From NCBI RefSeq assembly GCF_043945595.1, contig NZ_JBIFNP010000001.1:3472001-3536000 (forward strand): a DNA stretch of 64,000 nucleotides, in the 5' to 3' direction. The position numbers and the translations under genes are program-made. Origin of the DNA: Paenibacillus_S sp043945595. GTDB taxonomy: Bacteria > Bacillota > Bacilli > Paenibacillales > NBRC-103111. Each line of letters opens with the position of its first letter. Position 1 is the first letter of the stretch. Below, piece by piece: positions 9,901 through 18,170 of the stretch. The notes below the pieces were generated by a model. It saw only the letters and a program-made list of their open reading frames with translations, was not told the origin of the DNA and searched no databases.

Positions 9901-10572
9901 TTATGCTTGGTATCTGGCCCTCAACTTGGCCAGCTCGCTCTCGATACGTCCCGGTATTTCCTCATATAATTGATTCCAGATGGTATACAGCTCCTCCGGA
10001 ATACGATACGCTTCAAACTGCATCGACGGCTCGAACGCTAGCGACTGCAGATGCTCTCTGACAAGCCGGTTCACAGCTGCATCCGATGAGAGTCGGCCGC
10101 GGAGCATATCCGGGACGGTCAACCCGTCCGCTCCCGCCTCATCGCCCGCAGCCGTCCGCAGGTTCGGGACAAGCTCGAACAATTCCTTCATCGGCGAGAA
10201 CGCATGCTTGCCGGGCTGCGAATACAGCCGTACATGCGTGCCGTCCAGATTGCTCTTTTGCGGCAGCAGCGACTTCAAATATTTACCGTGAAAGCTCGCC
10301 TCCGCGTCGAGTACCTCTCCGGAACGCCCCACATAGACCCAAACATGCTCCAGCTCATACAAATGCTGAATATCGTAATCCCAATAAATCGCATATTCGA
10401 TGACGAACGAAATGTCCGGAACGTCAAATTTTATTTTCCTGCGAAACGACGGCGACGGCCCCGGCTCCGTGAAAACGGTAATCCCCACCCTGACGGGATA
10501 AAAAGGCTCTCTTCGGTCAAAGTACAAGACAGGCGCATACTTAACGGCCAGGCTCCGTTCCAGCCCGCTCAT
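9901..10572 (-). CDS. Vps62/DUF946-like protein of unknown function
   Basis: A 223-residue soluble protein beginning LAVKYAPVLYFDRREPFYPV, like the N-terminus of Vps62-related proteins. It also has the segment ELEHVWVYVGRSGEVLDAEAS, which resembles their 'WEH...' metal-site region, and later SQPGKHAFSP. No signal peptide or membrane segment. The gene overlaps the isomerase gene upstream by four bases (ATGA type), so the two are translationally coupled, and it is 21 nt from the lyase-like gene. Its consistent place inside a carbohydrate operon suggests a role in handling the imported sugar, for example binding or non-hydrolytic modification. No enzymatic function can be assigned. Confidence 0.5.
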   Translation of the reverse strand: MSGLERSLAVKYAPVLYFDRREPFYPVRVGITVFTEPGPSPSFRRKIKFDVPDISFVIEYAIYWDYDIQHLYELEHVWVYVGRSGEVLDAEASFHGKYLKSLLPQKSNLDGTHVRLYSQPGKHAFSPMKELFELVPNLRTAAGDEAGADGLTVPDMLRGRLSSDAAVNRLVREHLQSLAFEPSMQFEAYRIPEELYTIWNQLYEEIPGRIESELAKLRARYQA

Positions 10573-11519
10573 CTGCTTCCCCTGCCTTCGAGCTTACCGG
10601 TAATGAACCGGTGACTCTCATCGATTTCTTCCGGCCGGCAGGCGGCCTTCAGCTCGTATACTTTTACTTTCGCCTGCCCGATCGCGTCCAGAAAACGGTC
10701 GAACCCCGTCAAATCCTTGCTGTGCACATAAGGGCACCAGTGGTCGGAGAGCTCCAGCGTTTCATGAATATGAACGCCATAGATATACCGCTTAACCTGC
10801 TCCAGCTCTACAGTGTTATCGTACAAGCCCATCCGCTCCATCATCGTCGCGTGGCCGATATCGTACCACAAATAGACAGGCGCCCCCTGCAAATGATCGC
10901 AGATCGCCTTCGCTTCCATCAGCGTCGGCATCTGGTAGCAGCGTGAGCGCGTCTCTATGCCGATGGCAATGCTCCAGCCCCGTTTGGCGGCATGCTCGCA
11001 CGCCTTCTCCAGACTCTCCTGCATGTGCTTCGTATAGATCGGGCTCAACCGTTCGCGCCGCTCCAGCATCTCCGCCCACAGCGATTGATAGGCTTCCGAT
11101 GTCTTGCCCTGCTCGCGATAGCGCTTCTTCAGCTCCGCATCGATGTTGTACTCGAAGGGCACCTCGCCCGGATGGACGACGACCGCCTGGGCTCCGTACC
11201 GGTCGGCATATTCCATCGAGCCGATCAGCAGTTCTACGGAGCGCTGCCGCTTCGCTTCGTCGTCAAATCCCAGCATAACGGAGTCCGTGTCATAATCTTT
11301 ATCATCGATATAGGGAAACACGTTATGCACACTGGAAATACCGATCTCTCCCTGTTCAATCATCGGTTCGATCGTGTGCAGATGCTCCCGGGTAACGTTA
11401 TAATTCAGCTCCACCCTGCGAAAGCCGAGCCCGCGGATTTCTTCGATCATTGCCCTGCCGTCCGTGTGGCGTTTGATGTTCCAGCAGGTTGAGAATGCAT
11501 ATTCTCCCTTGTCTTGCAT
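10569..11519 (-). CDS. sugar phosphate isomerase/epimerase (AP endonuclease 2-type TIM barrel)
   Basis: A 316-residue xylose-isomerase-like TIM barrel. Visible metal-site strands include VVVHPGEVPFEYN, SIAIGIETRSRCYQMPT (Glu ligand), VYLWYDIGHATMMERMG (Asp/His) and YIYGVHIHETLELSDHW (His-x-His). Such proteins isomerise or epimerise sugars and sugar acids in the cytoplasm. The ATG at 11519 has AAGGAGGAGAAACG upstream and is preferred over the ATG at 11546. It is coupled to the next gene by a 4-bp overlap. In this locus it would convert the released keto sugar acid or monosaccharide. Exact substrate unknown. Confidence 0.8.
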   Translation of the reverse strand: MQDKGEYAFSTCWNIKRHTDGRAMIEEIRGLGFRRVELNYNVTREHLHTIEPMIEQGEIGISSVHNVFPYIDDKDYDTDSVMLGFDDEAKRQRSVELLIGSMEYADRYGAQAVVVHPGEVPFEYNIDAELKKRYREQGKTSEAYQSLWAEMLERRERLSPIYTKHMQESLEKACEHAAKRGWSIAIGIETRSRCYQMPTLMEAKAICDHLQGAPVYLWYDIGHATMMERMGLYDNTVELEQVKRYIYGVHIHETLELSDHWCPYVHSKDLTGFDRFLDAIGQAKVKVYELKAACRPEEIDESHRFITGKLEGRGSR

Positions 11520-11567
11520 CGTTTCTCCTCCTTCAGCCGTTAACAAGAGCCTATTAACCGTTGAGCG

Positions 11568-12440
11568 CTAACCTTTTACCGAGCCAAGCATAATACCGGA
11601 TACAAAATACCGCTGCAGCCACGGATAGACGATCAGAATCGGGAGGGTCGCGACAACGATGCTCGCCGCCTTCAAGCTCTCCGGCAGCACCTGCACGATC
11701 TGCGCGCCTTCCATCTGCATCTGATCCGTCATCATGCTGTTCATGATCATCTGGTACAGCTTCAATTGCAGCGGGTACAGATTCGGATCGGTAATGTAGA
11801 ACAGCGAATCCATAAATCCGTTCCAGCGGTTTACCGCATAGAACAGGCTCAGCGTGGCGATCGCGGGCATCGACAGCGGCAGAATGATCCGCACCAGCGT
11901 CCCGAAGTGCGAGCTTCCGTCAAGCTCCGCCGACTCCTCCAGACTTTTCGGAATATTATTGAAAAACGTAATTAATATGATCAGATAAAAAGGATTGACC
12001 AGCATCGGCAAAATCAGCGACCAGATCGTATTGACCAGATGGAGCTCCTTTACAAGGATATACTCGGGAATAATCCCTCCGCTGAAAAACATCGTAAACA
12101 CGATCAAATACATAAACACTTTACGGCCCTTCAGCTCCGTCTTGGTCAGCGGATACGCTGCGCAGATCGTCATCAGCATGCACATTACAGTGAAGAGCGC
12201 GGTAAGCCCGACCGATAAACCGAGCGAACGGAGCATGGCCGCATCGGCCAATACCCGATTGTACGCCTCCCAGTTCAGCTCAACCGGAAAAATCGTCACC
12301 ACACCCGACATAATCGGCTTGTTGGAACTCAGAGAAATCGACACAATATGAAGAAACGGAGCCAGACACAGGAGCAGAGCTATAAGCAGCAGCGCTGCAT
12401 TGACTCCATCGAACAACCGGCTGCCGGCCTTTACGTTCAT
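11568..12440 (-). CDS. carbohydrate ABC transporter permease (YtcP/LplC type)
   Basis: A 290-residue inner-membrane subunit of a CUT1 oligosaccharide importer with six predicted helices. The EAA loop is visible (ESAELDGSSHFGTLVRIILP). The end YPWLQRYFVSGIMLGSVKG is the standard C-terminus of this subfamily. It pairs with the LplB-type permease and the lipoprotein encoded upstream. No ATPase gene is in the locus. The start has AAAGGAGTCTTCTT before ATG. A 175-bp palindromic repeat sits between it and the upstream permease gene, so the mRNA carries a long hairpin at that point. Confidence 0.9.
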   Translation of the reverse strand: MNVKAGSRLFDGVNAALLLIALLLCLAPFLHIVSISLSSNKPIMSGVVTIFPVELNWEAYNRVLADAAMLRSLGLSVGLTALFTVMCMLMTICAAYPLTKTELKGRKVFMYLIVFTMFFSGGIIPEYILVKELHLVNTIWSLILPMLVNPFYLIILITFFNNIPKSLEESAELDGSSHFGTLVRIILPLSMPAIATLSLFYAVNRWNGFMDSLFYITDPNLYPLQLKLYQMIMNSMMTDQMQMEGAQIVQVLPESLKAASIVVATLPILIVYPWLQRYFVSGIMLGSVKG

Positions 12441-12500
12441 AAGAAGACTCCTTTCCTAATAAAGAGGATCGAATAGCTGGCGACAAAAACGTCGTAAAAA

Positions 12501-12675
12501 GAAGGCTTCCGCTAAAAAAGTCATCGCTGCGAGTACGGAACATTCTTCCGATCGCTGTTGTCCCTGGATTTCTTTGATTACATTCCGCTATTAGCGGTTG
12601 AAATCCAGGGACAAAGGCGAACGCTTTCGCTTCTCCAGAACGATTCCGTATTTCTCCGCTAGTTGCAGCGGCCTC
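12501..12675. repeat. palindromic dispersed repeat, copy 1 (MITE-like)
   Basis: Shares long near-identical blocks in the same orientation with 29929-30100: AAAGTCATCGCT-GAGTACGGAACATTC, then the stretch from CCGATCGCTGTTGTCC to TGGATTTCTTTGA, then ACAAAGGCGAACGCTTTCGC. The core folds as CCTGGATTTC...CCGC...GCGG...GAAATCCAGG, and the flanks (TACGGAA...TTCCGTA) pair further out. The ends are imperfect (GGCTTCCGCTAAAAAAG against the complement of CTAGTTGCAGCGGCC) and I see no target duplication. It sits between the two permease genes of one operon. Confidence 0.8.
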
Positions 12676-12702
12676 AAAGAGAAACGAGCGGCTTTCGAAC
12701 TG

Positions 12703-13608
12703 TTAAAGAATGCTCTCATCCGTCGTTTTCTTGGAAATGTAATTGGAGCTCAGAATGAAGACCAGGCCTACGACAGCCTGAAAAAAGCCGACGGCCGTAG
12801 CTACGGAATATTCGCCTGTCTGCATCCCCATTTTGTAGACGAACGTGCTTAATACCTGTGAAAATTCCGCGACCGTCACATTGCCGATCACAAAAGGGCG
12901 GTCGAAGCCGATCTGGACCATTTCGCCCAGCTTTAGAATAAGCAGCACGATAATCGTGGAACGGATTCCGGGCAGCGTGATATTCCATATTTTTGCAAAA
13001 CGCCCCGCTCCATCCACATCCGCGGCCTCGTACAGCTCTTTGTTAATAGCGGTCAGCGCCGCCAAATAGATGATAGTACCCCAGCCGGCGCTCTGCCATA
13101 TCCCCGTGCCCAAATAGGTAATGAGCCAATAATATTTATCCGACAGGAACGGAACCGGACCGATTCCGATATTTCCGAGCAAATGGTTCACTACGCCGGA
13201 GTTCGTCGAGAACGCCTGATAGACAATGCCGCCGATAATAACCCAGGATATAAAATGCGGCAAATACAGAATCGTCTGGGACAGCTTCTTGAACCAGACC
13301 CTGCCCAGCTCGTTAAGCATTAAAGCCAGCACGATCGGTGCGGGAAAGGAGAAAATCAGATCCAGAAAATTAAGCATAAAGGTGTTGCGCAGCGCCACAT
13401 AGAACGCATCCATTTTAAAAATTTCGCGGAAGGTGGCTAAGCCGATCCAGGGGCTTTTGTTAATTCCTTGAAACAAATTGAACTCTTTGAACGCAATCGT
13501 CACACCGTACATCGGTCCGTACTTGAATACGACGAAGTATACCAAAGGCAGTAGCAGCATGGCGTACAGCTGCCAATAACGGATCATATAGGCTCCTGTG
13601 CCTCTCAC
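12703..13608 (-). CDS. carbohydrate ABC transporter permease (LplB type)
   Basis: A 301-residue permease, partner of the YtcP-type subunit downstream. The LplB hallmark MYGVTIAFKEFNLFQGINK follows the first helix, and the EAA loop reads EAADVDGAGRFAKIWNITLP. Six membrane segments. The end NYISKKTTDESIL is typical. Starts possible are the GTG at 13608 (AGGAGGAGCTGAT upstream) or the ATG seven codons later with ACAGGAG upstream; both give the same first helix. Located 101 nt after the binding-protein gene in the transport order SBP-LplB-YtcP. Confidence 0.9.
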   Translation of the reverse strand: MRGTGAYMIRYWQLYAMLLLPLVYFVVFKYGPMYGVTIAFKEFNLFQGINKSPWIGLATFREIFKMDAFYVALRNTFMLNFLDLIFSFPAPIVLALMLNELGRVWFKKLSQTILYLPHFISWVIIGGIVYQAFSTNSGVVNHLLGNIGIGPVPFLSDKYYWLITYLGTGIWQSAGWGTIIYLAALTAINKELYEAADVDGAGRFAKIWNITLPGIRSTIIVLLILKLGEMVQIGFDRPFVIGNVTVAEFSQVLSTFVYKMGMQTGEYSVATAVGFFQAVVGLVFILSSNYISKKTTDESIL

Positions 13609-13709
13609 TTCACATCAGCTCCTCCTATCTCGTCTTACCCCGGGCCCCCCCGGAGAAAGCCCCCGCTTCCTCCGGTTTCAGAACCCGGTTCCCGGTGTTT
13701 CGTGAAAGC

Positions 13710-15308
13710 TTACTTTTTCATATTTTTGTAAGCCTCTGTCCGTTCCTTCTTGATTTCCTCGCCGCCGCTCGTCATATAATCCTTGAGCATGGCGTCGTAC
13801 ACCTTGTCGAACTCATCCGGTTTGGCCATCATGCACTTGACGAGCATTTCTTCATACTTGTCGAGCAGCACCTTGCCGTACTTCACCTCTGCCTGGATCG
13901 GACGGTCGAAGCGGAGCGGAGGAATGCCGTCGGCCAGTCCGTTCTGGTATGAAACGGCGGCATCGGCGCGGAAGGCTTCCGGAACGGCGAGCGACATCGC
14001 CTTCAGATTCTTCGCATTGTCGCCAAGGTCTAGACCGTTGGACACCAGTCTCATGTCTCCTGCGTTATAGAGGAGATTCTTCGTTGCCTCGTCATCCTTT
14101 ACAATCGGAATGCCGTCCTGCAGCGTATAGTTTTTGCCTTCCTCGCCGTTGGTCAGGCGGTTCAGCACATCCTTCTGGGCCATCCAGTTCAAATATTTCA
14201 TGGCAGCTTCGCCTTTTTTGCTTGTTTTCGGAATCATAATGTACATCCCGGCCGGCTGATAGCCCGGCTTCGTATGCTTGCCTTCTTCATTGGTGTAAGG
14301 ATCGATCGGGGTAATTTTGGCGCCTTGTACGTTTTTCTGCAGAATGCCTGCCACTTCGGGCGCCGTACCGTAGCTTTGCCCCGCATCCTCGGCATACATG
14401 CCTACCTTGCCGGTCATCACGTCCTGCTGAAGCTTCTTCTTGTCTTTATCCAGCGCGAAATCCGGCGAAAGGAGCCCTTCATTGTAAAGCTTGTTCAGGA
14501 ATTTAACGCCTTCTTTATGGCCGGGCATCAAGGTCGGCTTATCGCCGGACCCGAGCAGCTGCATCAGCGTGTATCTCTCCTCGTCCGAGGTTTTCTTAAT
14601 GAAAGGCCAAATGATCGGCTCATAGGAAGCTGGGGCCAGGGAGAAGCCCAGCGGAATCGTGCCGCTGCCGCCCGGATTTTTTTCCTTGAACGCTTTCAGC
14701 GTCGCATATACTTCATCGGTCGTTTTCGGAACCGGCAGCCCGAGCTTGTCGAGCCAATCCTGACGGATCATCGAGGAATACTTGCCTAAGTAAACGCGCT
14801 TCGCCGGGATTGCATACTGCTTGCCGTCGAACTTGCCGTATTCCAGCGTGTCGCTGCCCAGATAGCTTTTGAGGTTGGCCCCGTTCGCCTCCAGCAGCTG
14901 CCCCAAGTCCATCAGGCCGCCCTGCTGAACATATTTGTAAACCAGGTTCGGGTCATAGGTGAAGACAATATCCGGCGAGTCGCCGCTTGCCATCAGCACA
15001 TTCAGCTTATCCACTTCCTGCGCCCGGGGAACCGGCACAAATTCCAGCTTAATATGGTTCGGCGTGCCGAACGTATCCTGCACCCACTTCGTTACCTGAT
15101 TGTTCGTGACGGTCATCCCGGCCGGCGAGTTGCCCCGATCGAACACCTCCACCTTCAAGGTCACCTGCTGGTCGTCGGAGCCGCTGCCGCCCGTCACTGG
15201 GGCCGCCCCTGGCTGTTCTTCTTTGCTGGTGCAGCCGATCAGCAGGCCGAAGGCCGTCGCTGCCGCAAGAACGGAAGCCGCATTTCGTTTAAGCGCTTTC
15301 TTTTTCAA
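13710..15308 (-). CDS. extracellular sugar-binding lipoprotein (LipO/YtcQ type)
   Basis: A 532-residue type-1 solute-binding protein. The signal peptide ends in the lipobox LLIGC (Cys about residue 26), so it is anchored to the outer face of the membrane. The mature region shows family motifs LDKLGLPVPKTTDEVYATLK, a calcium-type loop region around FKEKNPGGSG, and YLNWMAQKD. The large size is typical for binding proteins of the LplB/YtcP group. TTG start with AAGGAG upstream. It is the first gene of the transport block and probably sets substrate specificity; the downstream uronyl hydrolase suggests acidic oligosaccharides. Confidence 0.88.
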   Translation of the reverse strand: MKKKALKRNAASVLAAATAFGLLIGCTSKEEQPGAAPVTGGSGSDDQQVTLKVEVFDRGNSPAGMTVTNNQVTKWVQDTFGTPNHIKLEFVPVPRAQEVDKLNVLMASGDSPDIVFTYDPNLVYKYVQQGGLMDLGQLLEANGANLKSYLGSDTLEYGKFDGKQYAIPAKRVYLGKYSSMIRQDWLDKLGLPVPKTTDEVYATLKAFKEKNPGGSGTIPLGFSLAPASYEPIIWPFIKKTSDEERYTLMQLLGSGDKPTLMPGHKEGVKFLNKLYNEGLLSPDFALDKDKKKLQQDVMTGKVGMYAEDAGQSYGTAPEVAGILQKNVQGAKITPIDPYTNEEGKHTKPGYQPAGMYIMIPKTSKKGEAAMKYLNWMAQKDVLNRLTNGEEGKNYTLQDGIPIVKDDEATKNLLYNAGDMRLVSNGLDLGDNAKNLKAMSLAVPEAFRADAAVSYQNGLADGIPPLRFDRPIQAEVKYGKVLLDKYEEMLVKCMMAKPDEFDKVYDAMLKDYMTSGGEEIKKERTEAYKNMKK

Positions 15309-15632
15309 TGCGATGCATCTCCTTTGTTTTCGCTTATTCGCTTATTTCTGTACCGTATGCTTCGTTGACTTTCGCCCCCTGGCGCTTCCACGTCCCGACT
15401 CTTTATTGAACCAGTGCCGGATGGAGTGAACCGCGGGGATGTATCTCCGTTATACAGGGTCGCCCGTCGGAGGGTCAACCAACATGATTCTCACAGGCAA
15501 ACCGATTCGCGCAGGGCTTATACCCCTGCCGACCAACCGGAATCCGATGACAAACCATTTGTCGGATGAGCGCCCGGAGGCGTAACAAAAGGCTCCGCAT
15601 GCCGCTGACAGCACACCGGAGCCTTCCGTCCG
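15309..15632. other. intergenic region with operon promoter and AraC terminator
   Basis: 324 bp between the binding-protein start and the AraC stop. It holds the promoter side of the sugar operon (no clear consensus boxes seen) and a hairpin at about 15542-15567 (ATCCGA/TCGGAT outside, GACAAA/TTTGTC inside), then the AraC terminator listed separately. No gene is visible. Confidence 0.5.
15583..15625 (-). terminator. terminator of the AraC-type regulator gene
   Basis: On the minus strand AAGGCTCCG and CGGAGCCTT form a 9-bp stem followed by TTTTGTT, seven bases after the stop at 15633. Confidence 0.7.
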
Positions 15633-17881
15633 CTACTCATTCGGCGTATATTTGCGGTAATCCCCGGGTGTGACGCCGACGACTTTCTTGAACGTCCGCC
15701 CGAACGAAATCGAGTGAGTGTAGCCGACCTTCTCGGAAATATCCTGCAGCGGCAGGTCGGTTTGCAGCAGCAGCTTTTTGGCATGCTCCATTCTTAAATT
15801 CATCAGAAAGTCGACGAACTTCATGCCATAGGCTTCCTTGAACAGATGACTGGAATATTTGGCGTTCACATGAAACTGATCGGCAATTAAATTAAGCGAT
15901 AAGTCCGGATTAGCATAATTGTCCTCAATATATTGGCGGATCTCGTTGACCAGCTGGTGATGGCTTTTGGCATCTCTGAGCGAAATATACTTTCCGTGCA
16001 GCTGCTTGAGCGAGGAGACGAAGACGGGCAGCAGTTCTTCCGACGTTTCGGAGGTGTCAAGCGCCTGGGTCAGCTGCGGATGAATGACCTCCCGCCAGTA
16101 TTGGCCGATTTCGGGAGACAGCCCTTCGATCGTCCGCTCCAGCAGCCGGAGGAAATACTGCAGCAGATGGTTGATCTCGGCTTCCTTGAGCACATCCTGT
16201 CCCAGAAATTCGGCATATTGATCGACCTGAAGCTGCCAGCTGGCATCGGCCATCCGAAATTCCTGAATCATCGCATCCATCAGCTGAAAATATTTATGCG
16301 TATCCCCCGGCTTGGCCGCTGCAATTTCTTCGTAGCGGATCACCTGATTGCTCCCAAGCGACATCTTGTATTCCAGCGCGGCAGCCGCTTCCCCGAAGGA
16401 AGCGTTCACGCCCGAAAGCCGTTCCGTGCTCCGCCCTACGCCCAGCGTTAACGAAAACTTCAAATTAACCGCCACCCATGTACGGAAACGGTCCAGCAAA
16501 TCGTTTACGGCTTCGGCGCTCGCCTCTTCTTCCCGGTGCAGCATCAGGAGGATGGCCAGACGCTTATCGGAAATCCACTCCGCCCATATCGTCAGCCACG
16601 ACGGATCGGACAGCTCATGTACTACGTTGGTAAGAGCAAATTTCAGCAAATGCTGGTCCGTCGCAGTATAGCTCCGTTGGAACGATGCGAACGCATCGAT
16701 TTCGGCTACGCCGACCGCCAGCTGCGTAAACCGGCTCGGCAGGCTGTAGCGGCCCATGTGCAAAGCCCATTCCTTTGCCTCCATCGGGGTCTGCCCGCCC
16801 AGCCAATCCAGGAAAAACTGCTTGCGCCGGACAATCAGATCCTCCCGGTACCGCTTCTCGTAACGGCTGGTTTGATCCATTAAATTTTCCAATACCCTGC
16901 CGATGAAGGAAAATTCGTCGCCGCTCTTGCCCTTCAACGGGCTGCGGCTCTGATATTTATTGATCTGCTCCATAATGCCTTCGATCGGCTTATAATTTCT
17001 GCGCGTGACGTAGAACGTATACAGAATGCTGAACAGCACGGTCAGCACGCCAATACCCAGCCACAGATGAGAGATCGCCGATACCCAGCCGAACATCCGG
17101 CCTCCCTTGATGCCGCTGACAAAATTCCAGCCGACGACATCGGAATGAATGTCCGTAATGACGCTGCCTTCGTCGGATACCTCCCCGGTGTGTTCCGCGG
17201 CTCCTGTCAGCTCGACAGGATAAACGCGCTGTCCCCCTCATCCCTGATATCCATGAAGGTGATTTCCAGGTTAATCATCTCCTCTACGATGCGCAGAAGC
17301 GAGCTGACCCGGACGTTGACGACGATGATTCCTTGGTTACCGAAAGGAAGCAGCGCCTTTTTGCTGATGGAAATGACCTTTTCCTTCGGCTGCAGGCTTA
17401 AATCCGAATACATTCGGACTGCAGACCAGCCCGTGTTATTCGGCTTCTCGAGCGACTGCTCCACGAAAGCCTTGTCTTCGAACGTATCGAGCGCCTGGAT
17501 CGCATTGGTCGTCAGCACCTGTTGATCTTTGGCCCGGTACAAATAGATCGATTGAATGGAAGGGTTGTCGTCGATGATTTTATGCAGCTCAATCGAAGCC
17601 TGGTAGTTGACCATCCCCGCCTGCCCTTCATTCCTCATCTCGAAAAATTCATACAGCGCGTCGCTGTTCCCGGCCTCTTCCAAAATGACGCGTTCCATTC
17701 CCTTCAACGAGGTTTCCATGGAATCAATCACGTATTTGGCAAAAATCCGATTCGCCTTTTCCGTTTCTTTAATGGAAATTTCGCTCATCATGGAAACGGA
17801 TACAAATATGATCATGCTGACGGTTATAAACAAAATCGGAAAATAAGATAGCAGCAATCGGTTATACCAGGTCTTCTCCAT
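15633..17881 (-). CDS. membrane-bound AraC-family regulator with extracytoplasmic sensor, frameshifted
   Basis: Corrected product 749 residues. The N-terminal helix (LLLSYFPILFITVSMIIFVSV) is followed by an extracytoplasmic Cache-like sensor, a second helix (LWLGIGVLTVLFSILYTFYV), a HAMP-like/central region and a C-terminal AraC domain with two helix-turn-helices (PDLSLNLIADQFHVNAKYSS and DISEKVGYTHSISFGRTFKK). Such one-component regulators sense sugars outside the cell and activate the adjacent importer, here the operon just downstream. The frame is lost at the C5 run 17233-17237: adding one base turns DEGDSAFILSS into DEGGQRVYPVELTG and joins both parts. Start: GAGGAG ten bases before ATG. 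It is a paralogue in architecture of the regulator at 41683-43902. Confidence 0.85.
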
Positions 17882-17926
17882 AGCCCACTAGCTCCTCAAC
17901 GATTGGTATGCGCAGCTGAAATAAAG

Positions 17927-17962
17927 CAACCCGTTTTCAGTTCTAGGAACCGAAACGGGTTG
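17927..17962 (-). terminator. hairpin between antiporter and AraC genes
   Basis: CAACCCGTTT and AAACGGGTTG form a perfect 10-bp stem; on the minus strand it is followed by CTTTATTTC. It most likely ends the antiporter transcript. The remainder of 17882-18170 shows no gene. Confidence 0.55.
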
Positions 17963-18170
17963 TCCGGATTGCTCAGCCCTGTCAGTGTAGTCATTATACA
18001 AAGAAACGATGTCCAGCGACAAGCCGGAGCCTGGCTCCATTTTCCATACAGAAAGGCTCAATCGCTGCACTTAAGGCCTCGCCGATAGGGCCCCGATTCC
18101 TTTGTAACTCAAAAGTATCGCTCATGACAACCAACTTTTTTCGGCAGACCAACCGTTTTCCATCCGCCGC

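Noticed and set aside
17207..17241. Programmed frameshift in the AraC regulator
   Set aside because: The break lies in a C5 run without slippery heptamer or stimulatory hairpin, and the sister regulator at 41683 is continuous. An indel error is simpler.
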